Of a stretch of 50,298 nt of DNA, positions 1-7,322 are shown in pieces. The DNA is from a virus: the IMG/VR virus record IMGVR_UViG_3300019360_000017, positions 1 through 50,298 of that record, one strand, 5' to 3'. Numbering within the stretch: position 1 is the stretch's first letter; the number at the start of each line of letters is the position of its first letter. The notes below the pieces were generated by a model that was not told the origin of the DNA, did no database searches, and worked only from the letters and a program-made list of their open reading frames with translations. The position numbers were made by a program, and so were the translations under genes.

Positions 1-96
1 ATACGGGATGCCCTTGTGCTTGTAGATCCCCCACCACGCATGATCACACCGATCGCGTTCGCGGCCCCGATGCTCGCACCGTTTGTAGAGTCCCAT
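1..96 (-). CDS. int: Site-specific tyrosine integrase, N-terminal 32 residues only
   Basis: Reading leftward from ATG at 96 gives MGLYKRCEHRGRERDRCDHA and then WWGIYKHKGIPY. This Cys/His-rich opening, with CEHRGRERDRCDHAWW followed by a short beta-strand, is typical of the arm-binding N-terminus of phage tyrosine recombinases. An AAGGAG Shine-Dalgarno lies 11 nt upstream of the ATG. The gene runs out of the window, so the catalytic R-H-R-Y residues cannot be checked. It lies next to an excisionase-like gene and at the opposite end of the prophage from the tRNA-Lys attR fragment, which fits an int gene next to attL. Confidence 0.8.
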   Translation of the reverse strand, partial: MGLYKRCEHRGRERDRCDHAWWGIYKHKGIPY

Positions 97-149
97 AACG
101 AAGGTCGCTCCTTGTCACACGTCCGCCCCATTGCGGACGGCCGGGCATT

Positions 150-365
150 CTACACCTGATGTACTGTTTCGCCGCCATGCCTTGCGAGTGGTGCGACGGC
201 ATCCTGTTCGAGCCAGTGATCGATCCATTCCGGCCGCAGACGAATCACCTTGCGCCCGCCGATGCGCGTGTACTGGAGCTGCCGCAGGGCAATGGCGCGG
301 TAGATGGTGGCTTCGCTCACCTTGGCGTAGCTCGCTGCGTCCTCGACGGTCAACCACGTATCCAT
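150..365 (-). CDS. xis: Excisionase/HTH_17-like MerR-type DNA-binding protein, 71 aa
   Basis: The protein opens with MDTWLTVEDAASYAKVSEAT, continues through YRAI and GGRKVIRLRPEWIDHWL. This is the standard excisionase-family winged-helix pattern: a helix-turn-helix (LTVEDAASYAKVSEATIYRAI), a wing containing GGRKVIRL, and a closing W-I-D-W-L helix. I chose the internal ATG at 365 because AAGGAAA lies 5 nt upstream; the longer reading from 443 adds 26 unlike residues. The gene sits just upstream of int on the same strand, which suggests a recombination directionality factor. It could also be a small transcriptional regulator. Confidence 0.8.
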   Translation of the reverse strand: MDTWLTVEDAASYAKVSEATIYRAIALRQLQYTRIGGRKVIRLRPEWIDHWLEQDAVAPLARHGGETVHQV

Positions 366-382
366 CGGGTTTCCTTTCGGAT

Positions 383-652
383 TCAGTTGAGCGTCGCGTC
401 TTGTCGCGCCCGCTCGCGGACGGCATGTGCGCAGCGCATCCACGCACCGATGTCGCGGGCGAAGTCGTCGAGGCTGTACTCGTCATCGGCGAGGTGCGCG
501 TCGTACAGCTCCGTGAGGTACGCCGCGATGGCGAAGAGGGCCGCCTGGATCTCGGCGCCTTCGCACAGCGCGCGCAGCGCCGGCATGAGAATCGTGATCT
601 GCGCGTGCCTCGATCGGTCGCGCACCGGATCTGTGAGAGGAACGTCCGCCAT
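383..652 (-). CDS. Hypothetical phage protein, 89 aa
   Basis: No family recognised. The sequence is soluble and helix-rich: the middle (ALFAIAAYLTELYDAHLADD) is followed by acidic EYSLDDFARDIGAW and a basic tail. The start at 652 was chosen because GAGG lies 7 nt upstream and the previous gene ends 4 nt before it. Codons show the G/C third-position bias of its neighbours. It is probably co-transcribed with the 657-896 gene and the downstream xis gene. Its place between xis and the left-arm control region suggests an accessory lysogeny-module protein, with no functional evidence. Confidence 0.6.
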   Translation of the reverse strand: MADVPLTDPVRDRSRHAQITILMPALRALCEGAEIQAALFAIAAYLTELYDAHLADDEYSLDDFARDIGAWMRCAHAVRERARQDATLN

Positions 653-656
653 GTGC

Positions 657-896
657 CTACCTCGTCGAGCCGGGCTCATCGTCCTTCCACGTATGCGCGT
701 CAACAGTCGCCGCGATGAGCGCCGCGAGTCGTTCAAACTCTTCCAGGGTCGTCACACGGAAATGCGCGCCGCGCCGTCGTACGGCGACGTACTGCTGACG
801 CTGTCGATCGTAGAGGGAGTACTGCAGCCGGCCGCGTGTGGGCGCGACGCGGGCAACGATCTCACGCACTCGCGCATCATCATTCTCGTCATTCAT
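657..896 (-). CDS. Hypothetical phage protein, 79 aa
   Basis: Charged small protein starting MNDENDDARVREIVARVAPT, with an alternating basic stretch (LYDRQRQQYVAVRRRGAHF) and a C-terminal helix TLEEFERLAALIAATVDAH. The pattern of beta-strand pair then helix resembles many small phage adaptor or regulator proteins, but I do not recognise the family. AGGCGG precedes the ATG at 896. It is the first gene of the xis-side transcription unit; the 14-bp element at 968-981 lies 72 nt upstream. Confidence 0.55.
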   Translation of the reverse strand: MNDENDDARVREIVARVAPTRGRLQYSLYDRQRQQYVAVRRRGAHFRVTTLEEFERLAALIAATVDAHTWKDDEPGSTR

Positions 897-967
897 TAGA
901 ACACCGCCTGAAGTTCGATACTGCGTCAGTCACGACGACAGTGTCAACGATGATCAGCATGTTTACG

Positions 968-981
968 AAAGATTCCTGTCA
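968..981 (-). promoter_or_regulatory. 14-bp element shared with the primase promoter region
   Basis: On the minus strand this reads TGACAGGAATCTTT, identical to 8457-8470 on the plus strand. Each copy points toward the gene downstream on its own strand (ATG at 896 and at 8519). The left copy lies in GTTT-N16-AAAC, a weak inverted repeat. Likely an operator or part of a promoter; the binding protein is unknown. Confidence 0.5.
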
Positions 982-1020
982 AACTTTCCCAAGAATGACA
1001 TGGCTCGCATCGATCTATCT

Positions 1021-1092
1021 CACATCCCATCACACCACATCCCATCACATCGCCGCACATTGCCGCACCTAACATCACGTCGTCTCACGTCG
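1021..1092. repeat. Three adjacent pairs of short tandem repeats
   Basis: CACATCCCATCACAC and CACATCCCATCACAT are tandem at 1021-1050 (15-bp period). CGCCGCACAT and TGCCGCACCT are tandem at 1051-1070 (10-bp period). CACGTCG occurs at 1076 and 1086 (10-bp period). They fill the 897-1186 gap, which has no credible gene. Near-helical periods suggest protein-binding sites. Confidence 0.55.
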
Positions 1093-1186
1093 GTCGCCTC
1101 AGACGCACGCATGCGTCCACGACAGCCAGCACGCGCCGGCTGCCGCGGAGAGAAGTGGACGGGATCGAGGAGTGTGAGAGCCCCGT

Positions 1187-1582
1187 CTATGCCTGGGGGG
1201 CGTGACGCGCGCGGCGATGCGGACCGGACCGGCTCGCGCGAGCGGAGCGGCGTTCTGACGGTCCGCGTCGCGCGGGCCGGCGTCGGGTCTCGCCAAGCCA
1301 GCGCTCGGCCCCGCCCTTGCCGTAGGCGTCGATGACATGCAGGGCGACGTAGACGGTGAAGTCGCCGACGCCATCGATCGCGCGGAGGTCCGCGGGCGCC
1401 AGCCGTTCGAGTTGCCGGACGTCGGTGATCGCGTGATCGTGGAGCGCTCGGCTCAGGATGCTGGCCGCCCTGAAGAACGGGCAGCCCCATTCCGCGAGCT
1501 GGCGGCGCGTGATCTGGATGGACCCGAGTTGGAGCACCGGGGCCTCGTAGTACGTGCGGATACGACCAGAGCAGGGGAGCAT
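1187..1582 (-). CDS. Small helix-hairpin-helix protein, 131 aa
   Basis: Residues about 40-70 contain VRQLERLAPADLRAIDGVGD followed by FTVYVALHVIDAYG. This is a helix-hairpin-helix pattern (L-x-x-I-x-G-V-G) as in non-specific DNA-binding modules and the RNA polymerase alpha C-terminal domain. The last 35 residues are Arg-rich and probably disordered, also suited to nucleic-acid binding. Start at 1582 has GGAG 9 nt upstream; the 1717 start adds a Pro/Arg-rich segment typical of a wrong frame. It lies 16 nt after the 83-aa gene, so the two form an operon behind conserved element C (1900-1929). Confidence 0.6.
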   Translation of the reverse strand: MLPCSGRIRTYYEAPVLQLGSIQITRRQLAEWGCPFFRAASILSRALHDHAITDVRQLERLAPADLRAIDGVGDFTVYVALHVIDAYGKGGAERWLGETRRRPARRGPSERRSARASRSGPHRRARHAPQA

Positions 1583-1598
1583 GAGGGCGTTCTCCGGT

Positions 1599-1850
1599 CT
1601 ATCGGGCAGCGGTGGCGTTCGCGCGGGCTCGTCGCCGATAGGCGGCGCGCATGCGCTGGGAGTGGCGTTGCCGGTCTGCCGCGGTCCACGCGCGGCCGTT
1701 GCGCACCGGAACGGCATATGCAGCCGTGCGCAATTGTGGAAAGCGGGCTAGCAGCTCATTGATCTCGGCCTGTTTGGCCGCCAGTTCCAGCGCGGCTCCG
1801 GCCCGTGCCAATTTTCTGTCCGTGTTCGATGGTGTCTCAGTCTTGCCCAC
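1599..1850 (-). CDS. Hypothetical basic protein, 83 aa, GTG start
   Basis: Starts GTG with a strong GGAGG 6 nt upstream. An Ala/Glu-rich helix (ARAGAALELAAKQAEINELL) is followed by a strongly basic C-terminus (RQRHSQRMRAAYRRRARANA), which resembles small nucleic-acid-binding proteins. No family recognised. It is first in a two-gene unit with the helix-hairpin-helix protein. The unit lies 50 nt downstream of one of the three CCGAT-N18-CGTCTCT elements, so it may be expressed together with the late genes. Confidence 0.6.
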   Translation of the reverse strand: MGKTETPSNTDRKLARAGAALELAAKQAEINELLARFPQLRTAAYAVPVRNGRAWTAADRQRHSQRMRAAYRRRARANATAAR

Positions 1851-1899
1851 GCGTTGCCTCCGTACGAGACCGTGGCAGGCGCAGCAACGGCCCTATACC

Positions 1900-1929
1900 A
1901 GAGACGAATTAGCATCTATTTTTTATCGG
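1900..1929 (-). promoter_or_regulatory. Conserved element C (CCGAT-N18-CGTCTCT)
   Basis: On the minus strand CCGAT (1929-1925) is followed by AAAAAATAGATGCTAATT and CGTCTCT (1906-1900). The same two boxes with the same 18-nt spacing occur at 11675-11704 (+) and 37797-37768 (-). The GTG start of the 83-aa gene is 50 nt downstream. Upstream is an A/T-rich stretch at 1915-1950. Probable promoter, ECF-like by its CGTC box. Confidence 0.55.
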
Positions 1930-1930
1930 G

Positions 1931-2099
1931 TATCAGGAAAAAAATTATGATCCAATCATCGGCGATGCGGACGGACGCATGCTGTGATCTTGTGTTAGAC
2001 GATCGCCGGACGGCTGGAGTTTGGCACTGGCTCGCGAGCTGGCCGGCGGGGCGGAACCGCACGGTTCGTCGCTGGGGATTCCGAAGACGGGGACAGGTA
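1931..2099. other. Intergenic stretch, no gene
   Basis: Together with 1851-1930 and 2131-2225 this is a 375-bp gap between genes. It holds element C, an A/T-rich run upstream of it and, at its far end, the terminator at 2100-2130. No open frame here has a credible start or composition. Confidence 0.4.
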
Positions 2100-2130
2100 G
2101 AAAAATAAGGGGCCGCTGGAAGCGGCCCTT
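2100..2130 (-). terminator. Intrinsic terminator of the left-arm transcript
   Basis: A perfect 8-bp stem (2110-2117 with 2121-2128, GGGCCGCT/AGCGGCCC) has a 3-nt loop. On the minus strand it is followed by CTTATTTTTC. It lies about 100 nt beyond the stop of the methyltransferase gene at 2226. Confidence 0.75.
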
Positions 2131-2225
2131 TCACGTGCATGCCTAACCCCGCGTGTGCGGCCGTCCAGGCGCGGGTTCGTCTTGATCATCTGACTCCCTC
2201 ATGTCGTTGGGTCGCGTGAGACCGA

Positions 2226-4232
2226 TCATAGCATCGTCGATTCCAGGCAGATCAGCACCGCCCGCACGGACGTGCCCGACGCCGCGAAGGTATCCGCCGG
2301 CAGCTCTTCCCAGGTGCCGCCGCTCTGCTCTACGTAGGGACGTAGCGCGGTCTGCTGGCGCGGGCCGTTGGCGCACAGCGCGACCAGTCGGCCGCCCGGC
2401 TTTAGGAACCTTAGCGCGTGCTGAACATGCGCGATGTCCTGCGCCTTGGCGAATGGCGGATTCATCAAGACGACGTCAAACAGTCCGAGGTCGGCCGGCG
2501 TGCAGGCCAAGAAGTCGCGGCACTGAACAGTGACAGAGTCGGACCGATGCGTGTCACGCAACTGAGACGCCAGCGCGGCATTCATCTCGACCGCGACCAC
2601 GGTCCCGGACCATTCCTGAGCCGACAGCATCGCGTCGATCAGGCGGCCCGTCCCGGCGCTCGGTTCAAGGACACGCTGGCCGCGTGCGAGCTGCGCCAAA
2701 GCGACCATGCGCGCAGCCAGTTCCACAGGCGTCGGAAAGAGCTGCGGCGCGGAGACGATCTGCACGCCGGCCCGAAGCTGCGCGCGCATCCCCTCGAACA
2801 GCTCCCGCTGCTGGCTCGCGACACGCGCGACTGGAGCCGTCAAGGCGAAAGACGCCGGGGCGACTTCCGGCGTCGGCCGCTCGACGTCGCGCACGGCCCC
2901 GGCCTCGGGCAAGCGCGGCTGCGCCTCGCCCGTGTCCAGGTGATCGATCGGGGCCGGGTCGTCGTCGCGTGCAGGCGGTTCGGCTGCCTGTGGTGGTGCG
3001 GGCCGCGGCGGGTCTTTGCGCGGAAGGTCGGACACGAACACGCACTCCCGGCCCGCGAATCCCATGATGCGCGAGCGGACGCGATGTGTGCCTGCTGTCG
3101 CGGTCGCCTCGATCGTGTGGCTCCCCTTGAAATCGCGGTAGATGCGCTCCCACTCGGTCTTGGTCATGGTGACGAACCCGGTGCCGGGGTAGTTGCAGAG
3201 TGGTGGCTTTTTCATCGCGCGCGCTATCGTGGCCGCATCGTCAGCGGTCGGCGGCCGGTAGTCGCGCACTTCCTCGATCCCCGTCGTCCAGATCGGTTGC
3301 CAGCGCACCGTGCGCGGGGCGACGTGCGTCACGCTGCAGATCGCGCCGGCCGACCTGTTGACTCGTACGACGGGCAGCCATTCATCGCGGACGAGCACGC
3401 GCCCGCCCTTCTCGATCGTCCAGCGATCCGCCGCGATGCCGCCGTCCTCGTCCAGCATCGCGCGCTCGTAGAGGAGGCGCAGATCGAGGTGCGCGATCCA
3501 CCGCTCGGCATACTCGCGGATCGCGGGTAGCCGTGCCTCGTCCACCCACGAACCGCCGCGCCCACCACGCGGCCCCACCCACACCATGACCTTACCGTCC
3601 CAGGTCTGCGGGCGCGTCCGAGGATCGGGCGTGTAGCTGGCGACGCAGCGCCGCCGATCGGCCTCCAGCCCCTTGATCCGGCGGTGCCTGACTGCGGGCC
3701 GCTCTTTGTACTGCGCGTGTGCGATTGCGCCGGCTGCGCGCGCGCGCCAGTACTGGGCCGTGTCCCACATCTTCACGGCTCGCTGCATGCCGCTGCGGAT
3801 GCGCTCGGCATCCCGCCGGGCGTGACGTTCAGAGTGATGACCGACCAGGATCGGCTGACCGAGTGGAATGTGGTCGGCAATGGCGGCCACGGCGGCGCGT
3901 GCGGCCTCGGCGTCGTGCAGCCGGTTCGCTTGATACCCGTCGAAGCGCTCGGCGCGCGCCTCGGCCCGCTCCACCAAGCTCGTATCTTCGTCCCCGATCT
4001 CGCCTGCGAGCTCCACCAGCAGATCCTCGCGCTCCGGCGTCCAGGCCGGCGCGACGAAGAGGTCTTGTTTCGGCGCACGGCGGAAACCCGCCGCACGCAC
4101 GCGCGCGTATGTATCGTCGTCGAGGCGCGTCAGGCTGTAGAGACGCAGCTTGTCGTCATCCGGCGAATAGGTCGCGCTCATGGCATACGCGACAAGGTCC
4201 GGGGCCTCCGTGTCGAGCGTGACTGTACTCAT
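2226..4232 (-). CDS. DUF3560 domain fused to SAM-dependent N6-adenine-type methyltransferase, 668 aa
   Basis: The N-terminal ~180 residues match the DUF3560 pattern known from plasmid and phage accessory proteins (LRLYSLTRLDDDTYARVRAA, then AERFDGYQANRLHDAEAA). The C-terminus is a class I methyltransferase: SAM-binding EPSAGTGRLIDAM at about residues 523-535 and catalytic NPPF at about 591-594, the N6-adenine DNA methylase signature. Between them a Pro-rich linker contains HLDTGEAQPRLPEAGAVRD (about 428-446), also found in the 1522-residue virion protein. Start 4232 follows AAGGA. No target-recognition domain or nuclease is evident, so this fits an orphan, possibly anti-restriction, methyltransferase. 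Confidence 0.85.
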   Translation of the reverse strand: MSTVTLDTEAPDLVAYAMSATYSPDDDKLRLYSLTRLDDDTYARVRAAGFRRAPKQDLFVAPAWTPEREDLLVELAGEIGDEDTSLVERAEARAERFDGYQANRLHDAEAARAAVAAIADHIPLGQPILVGHHSERHARRDAERIRSGMQRAVKMWDTAQYWRARAAGAIAHAQYKERPAVRHRRIKGLEADRRRCVASYTPDPRTRPQTWDGKVMVWVGPRGGRGGSWVDEARLPAIREYAERWIAHLDLRLLYERAMLDEDGGIAADRWTIEKGGRVLVRDEWLPVVRVNRSAGAICSVTHVAPRTVRWQPIWTTGIEEVRDYRPPTADDAATIARAMKKPPLCNYPGTGFVTMTKTEWERIYRDFKGSHTIEATATAGTHRVRSRIMGFAGRECVFVSDLPRKDPPRPAPPQAAEPPARDDDPAPIDHLDTGEAQPRLPEAGAVRDVERPTPEVAPASFALTAPVARVASQQRELFEGMRAQLRAGVQIVSAPQLFPTPVELAARMVALAQLARGQRVLEPSAGTGRLIDAMLSAQEWSGTVVAVEMNAALASQLRDTHRSDSVTVQCRDFLACTPADLGLFDVVLMNPPFAKAQDIAHVQHALRFLKPGGRLVALCANGPRQQTALRPYVEQSGGTWEELPADTFAASGTSVRAVLICLESTML

Positions 4233-4309
4233 GAAGTCGTCATCCTTCCGTGGGTGGTTGCGCGGCGCTCGCATCGTCGCGAGCGCCGTTTCACGATCTC
4301 GATCGGGTC

Positions 4310-5059
4310 TCAGGACGCGAGCGCGCGACGTCCCTGCGGGAGTCCGCCGCGTGCGTTGTTGATGGCGATCGAGCGGCCGGCCCGCTGCCCGGCTGCGCGA
4401 GCGCCGTAATCACCTCGGGCACTCCACGCGCGGCCGGCGCGCAGCTTCAGGTGTGTCTTGGTCCAGGTCTCGACCGTCCGCCCGCGCTGTTCAACGCGGG
4501 CCAGTGCTTGATTCATCAGCACCAAGGCAGTGCTGTTGCCGGCCGCTTGCTCGCGCGCGTCGGCGGCGAACTGTTGCCGCATCGCCTGGAGTTTCAAGGT
4601 GATGGCGTCGACAACACCGAGTCGATAGTTGTTGCGCCATGTCCGCCCGCAACCTCGGCCCTCCAGATCACACAATCGTTCCACTTCGCGCGTCAGATAT
4701 TCGTAGAGATAGCGCACGCTGTCCGCGTCACTCGGCCGGCCGACTAGGGCGATGCTGCCGCTCGACAGGTAGATGCGGCAGGCATTCGCACGCGCCACGA
4801 CGTCCGCCAAGCACACGCGCCAGCGCTCCAGGCGCGCAGTGGCACGTTCGAGCGGGGCGCCCTTGCTAGCGAAATCGACGATTGGCTCGTCGGCGGCGGC
4901 GTCAGGTGCATGCGTCTCCAGCGCGAGAAGGGCTGTCTGTAGGTGGTGCTCATCGATCAACCGTTGGGCCTTGGCCGCCGCAAGCGCGGCCTCGTTGGCG
5001 TTCGGCGACTGCGCGAGACGGAGTAGCTTTCGGACCTTGTCGAGCACGTCAAAGGACAT
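4310..5059 (-). CDS. DUF2786 domain protein, 249 aa
   Basis: The N-terminus (MSFDVLDKVRKLLRLAQSPN then ANEAALAAAKAQRLIDEHHL) is the DUF2786 signature, a helical domain common in phages and mobile elements. The central part (ARLERWRVCLADVVARANAC, later WRNNYRLGVVDAI) matches the companion domain usually found with it in phage proteins. The last ~50 residues are Arg/Gly-rich and probably disordered. GAGGAG precedes the ATG at 5059. Function is unknown for the family. It is transcribed toward the methyltransferase gene, 77 nt away. Confidence 0.85.
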   Translation of the reverse strand: MSFDVLDKVRKLLRLAQSPNANEAALAAAKAQRLIDEHHLQTALLALETHAPDAAADEPIVDFASKGAPLERATARLERWRVCLADVVARANACRIYLSSGSIALVGRPSDADSVRYLYEYLTREVERLCDLEGRGCGRTWRNNYRLGVVDAITLKLQAMRQQFAADAREQAAGNSTALVLMNQALARVEQRGRTVETWTKTHLKLRAGRAWSARGDYGARAAGQRAGRSIAINNARGGLPQGRRALAS

Positions 5060-5150
5060 TCAAGACTCCTCGGTTAGTTGGTCACTGTTCCTGATGGCAC
5101 GCGCAGCGGCAGCGCGAAAGCGCGGCAGATTGTGCGCGTGCGATGTCGGG

Positions 5151-5522
5151 CTATTCGTGCGTGCGCTGGCGCTTGAGCGTCAACGTGCTTGTTTCCACGA
5201 ACTGGTGCGTCAGGAAGAACCGTCCATGTGCAGCGACAAACGGCCTCGGCGAATCGAGCTTGACGAGCACGCGCGCCCGTTCGCCCACGACGTAGTGGCT
5301 GATCTGGCCCTTGTCGCCCGTCCACAGTTCGACGCGGCTACCGAGTGGCCATTGGATCGCGCCCTCTCCGCGCGTGTTGAGCCACTCCAGCGCCGTGGCG
5401 CGCGCCTTCAGCACGAGGGGATCGCGGTCGGTGGCGTCGTTCAGTAGGGCGATCAGATCGATGAGTTCGCGTCGCCCGATGATGTACGGATCGGCGTCGG
5501 TGTTCCGTTCGGGTCTACCCAT
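5151..5522 (-). CDS. Hypothetical phage protein, 123 aa
   Basis: Soluble protein with a helical N-half (RRELIDLIALLNDATD, then LKARATALEWLN) and a beta-rich C-half (GSRVELWTGDKGQ, ERARVLVKLDSP). The start at 5522 has GAGGAAA about 6 nt upstream and lies inside the last codons of the preceding gene (8-nt overlap), so translation is probably coupled. The longer reading from 5630 contains CxxC and Met-rich sequence that overlaps that gene. No family recognised. Confidence 0.65.
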   Translation of the reverse strand: MGRPERNTDADPYIIGRRELIDLIALLNDATDRDPLVLKARATALEWLNTRGEGAIQWPLGSRVELWTGDKGQISHYVVGERARVLVKLDSPRPFVAAHGRFFLTHQFVETSTLTLKRQRTHE

Positions 5523-5748
5523 GTTCGCTTTCCTCATCTTCATCAAAATGGCGGACCGGCAGGCCGATCCATTGGGCGACGGCTTGCCGCACGTCAAACA
5601 GCGTGTTGTGTTCTGCGTCGTTGGAGCCACTCGACAGCGCGTCGTCCATCTCGACGATCAGGTCTCGGATCTCGGCCCGGCGGATGACGACGTCGTCCTC
5701 ACCCGCGCCGTTCAAGCCCTCCGGCGGCCATAGTTCCCGGTCAAGCAT
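5515..5748 (-). CDS. Hypothetical acidic protein, 77 aa
   Basis: Small acidic protein (LWPPEGLNGAGEDDVVIRRA, RDLIVEMDDALSSG, C-terminal HFDEDEESEHG). It starts at 5748 behind a perfect AGGAGG. It overlaps its upstream neighbour by 37 bp and its downstream neighbour by 8 bp, a dense phage-style arrangement. Both this protein and the 123-aa one contain an 'R-x-E-(I/L)-x-D-L-I' helix (RRAEIRDLIVEM; RRELIDLIALL), suggesting they are distant duplicates. Function unknown. Confidence 0.65.
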   Translation of the reverse strand: MLDRELWPPEGLNGAGEDDVVIRRAEIRDLIVEMDDALSSGSNDAEHNTLFDVRQAVAQWIGLPVRHFDEDEESEHG

Positions 5749-5978
5749 GAGTCCTCCTGGTCGTCCTTCCTGATACCGTCCGCCGCGAAGATCGTCCCGG
5801 CGTACGACAGGTCGTGACGTCGGCTGTCCAGGACGACGGAGACCGCATCCACCTCACGGAAGTCCGGCGGACGCAGGCGCACGTAAGCAACGCGCCCTGC
5901 GCCGAGAGGCGTGCGTACGCGCGCACCTTGCGGAAGGTCGGCCGCCGTGTATGTCCGGGCTGGTAGCTCGTTCTGCAT
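5712..5978 (-). CDS. Hypothetical small beta-rich protein, 88 aa
   Basis: Contains GARVRTPLGAGRVAYVRLRP followed by EVDAVSVVLDSRRHDLSYAG and TIFAADGI, a run of short strands like a KOW/SH3-type barrel. The start at 5978 lies 2 nt after the stop of the 43-aa gene, which supports this ATG despite a weak Shine-Dalgarno (coupled translation). The alternative GTG at 6020 has no ribosome site. Similar small proteins are common in phage left arms; no role is known to me. Confidence 0.6.
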   Translation of the reverse strand: MQNELPARTYTAADLPQGARVRTPLGAGRVAYVRLRPPDFREVDAVSVVLDSRRHDLSYAGTIFAADGIRKDDQEDSCLTGNYGRRRA

Positions 5979-5980
5979 GG

Positions 5981-6112
5981 CTATCGCCCGCACCGGAGCA
6001 TCCGCCCCAGGAGATCCCACACGGACGGGCGCGGTGTTTCACGCGTGCGCAGCCGTGCGGCGCGGGCTTCCTGCTCGATGCGGCGGAAAACGTGACGCGT
6101 GTCGTTGTGCAT
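5981..6112 (-). CDS. Small hypothetical protein, 43 aa
   Basis: Begins MHNDTRHVFRRIEQEARAAR and ends LLGRMLRCGR. A near-perfect AGGAGG lies 5-6 nt before the ATG at 6112, and its stop is 2 nt before the next start. These two facts are the main support. It is basic and helical. Function unknown. Confidence 0.5.
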   Translation of the reverse strand: MHNDTRHVFRRIEQEARAARLRTRETPRPSVWDLLGRMLRCGR

Positions 6113-6172
6113 CAATGCCTCCTATTGGTGTGAGGAAGGGCGCGCGTACGGTGCGTGCTTATGATGTCTGCG

Positions 6173-6601
6173 CTACTTCGCACCGCTCGTCGCGATGAAG
6201 TGGTCGATCCGGTCGGCCGTAATCTGCGCGCGGCCCGCCGGCCAACGGCGATAGCGGTCGGCGTAGGTTCTCGGCCAGCCGTCCAGCGGGAAAAGCCGCC
6301 CGGCCATCTCCTCGGTGATGCCGAGTACATCTCGGCACGCGCCCCACTCGTCTCTGACCCTCCCTCCATCCAGGGTCACAAGCCCGTACGGCCCTGGCCG
6401 ATACTGACCGCTGAGAATGGCGGCCCATGCGCCGATACACGCGCACCATCCGCCGCTCGCGCTACCCTCCCGTACCCATAGGGTCATGTCGATCCGGCGC
6501 CGATCGTCCGTGATGTGGCTCTTCACGTATCGGAGAAGTCCGACGTTCATTTGAGGCGGCGCGGCCGCAGGGATGGGCGTCGTTGTCTGTTCGTTCGTCA
6601 T
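6173..6601 (-). CDS. Conserved-type phage hypothetical protein, 142 aa
   Basis: After a disordered Thr/Pro N-terminus (TNEQTTTPIPAAAPPQ) comes a compact domain with GWCACIGAWAAILSG, EWGACRDVLGITEEMAGRLF and LDGWPRTYADRYRRWPAG. The W-C-x-C-I-x-x-W-A motif followed by L-F-x-x-x-x-W-P-x-x-Y recurs in uncharacterised phage and actinobacterial proteins. Start at 6601 is supported by GGGAG 8 nt upstream; the 736-end reading is a different, Arg-rich frame. A leader hairpin precedes the ribosome site, as for the 49-aa gene upstream. Confidence 0.7.
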   Translation of the reverse strand: MTNEQTTTPIPAAAPPQMNVGLLRYVKSHITDDRRRIDMTLWVREGSASGGWCACIGAWAAILSGQYRPGPYGLVTLDGGRVRDEWGACRDVLGITEEMAGRLFPLDGWPRTYADRYRRWPAGRAQITADRIDHFIATSGAK

Positions 6602-6656
6602 CGTCGTTTCTCCCTCGGTGATGAAGCGCGCAGCGCTGGCCGCGCACCTGTTCGTC

Positions 6657-6806
6657 CTACGCTTCGACGGACGCCGCGCGGACCGCACGCACGGCCCTGT
6701 CACGCGGCACATCGCAGACCGCGCTGAGGACATCAACGGCCGCGCGCGCGTCGGGCTCCTGGTCGAGAAGGTCTCGCGCGATGAAAACCAGATAGGCGTA
6801 GCTCAT
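6657..6806 (-). CDS. Small hypothetical protein, 49 aa
   Basis: Reads MSYAYLVFIARDLLDQEPDA and ends VRAVRAASVEA. GGAGG lies 10 nt before the ATG at 6806. Its leader shares a near-identical stretch (GCGCGG-CGCTGCGCGC-TCATCAC) with that of the next gene (ATG 6601). Helical, function unknown. Confidence 0.5.
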   Translation of the reverse strand: MSYAYLVFIARDLLDQEPDARAAVDVLSAVCDVPRDRAVRAVRAASVEA

Positions 6807-6865
6807 GACGGGGTGTCCTCCGGTGTGATGAGGCGCGCAGCGTCGACCGCGCGCCCCGGTTAGGT

Positions 6866-7063
6866 CTACGCCGCGAACAGACGGCGCGCATGCTGCCGCG
6901 CGCGCTGCGCCTGTTCCATGTAGAGGCTTCGCAACGTCTCCAGCCCTCGGGCGCGCATCGACTGTTCGCAGTGGTCGTAGGCGAGCGCCGCCGTACGAAG
7001 CATCTCCGCGATCTCGTCGCGCTCGTCAGTCGTGACCGCGATGAATGTGTAGTCGTTCGTCAT
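6866..7063 (-). CDS. Small hypothetical helical protein, 65 aa
   Basis: MTNDYTFIAVTTDERDEIAE is followed by a continuous amphipathic helix (MLRTAALAYDHCEQSMRARG, then LYMEQAQRARQHARRLFAA). GGAGG lies 9 nt before the ATG at 7063. Helical composition suggests a coiled-coil or small DNA-binding partner, but no family is recognised. It is second in the leftward early operon. Confidence 0.6.
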   Translation of the reverse strand: MTNDYTFIAVTTDERDEIAEMLRTAALAYDHCEQSMRARGLETLRSLYMEQAQRARQHARRLFAA

Positions 7064-7098
7064 GGCTGTCGTCCTCCGTCAGATGGGGCGGTGATTGC

Positions 7099-7251
7099 CT
7101 ACCACGAGCCTTCATCGCGGCCTTGCACGACACGCATCAAACGCACCGTGCATTCGTATGCGGCGTCTTCAAGGCCGCCGCGGATGTAGCGCTTGATGAG
7201 GCCGACGAGATTGGCTGCGCGATTGTCTTGAATCTGCTGAGCGGTCCACAT
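7099..7251 (-). CDS. Small hypothetical protein, 50 aa, first gene of the leftward operon
   Basis: Reads MWTAQQIQDNRAANLVGLIK with a C-terminal part YECTVRLMRVVQGRDEGSW. AGGAGAGG lies upstream of the ATG at 7251. The palindrome and direct repeats at 7277-7322 are directly upstream, so this is probably the first gene read from the leftward early promoter. Function unknown. Confidence 0.5.
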   Translation of the reverse strand: MWTAQQIQDNRAANLVGLIKRYIRGGLEDAAYECTVRLMRVVQGRDEGSW

Positions 7252-7276
7252 TGCGTTTCCTCTCCTGGCTTGGTGA

Positions 7277-7322
7277 ATGTCACTCGCGCATCTCAGTTAC
7301 GAGTAACTGTCCTATGTCACTC
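7277..7322. promoter_or_regulatory. Operator-like palindrome flanked by 9-bp direct repeats
   Basis: CAGTTAC-GA-GTAACTG (7294-7309) has perfect 7-bp arms. ATGTCACTC flanks it at 7277-7285 and 7314-7322. The complement of that 9-mer, GAGTGACAT, recurs at 8432-8440 before the rightward operon. This is the layout expected of a phage operator controlling both promoters. Confidence 0.6.

Noticed and set aside
1021-1092. Possible CRISPR array
   Set aside because: Only two copies per unit, units of 7-15 bp, no spacers and no cas genes.
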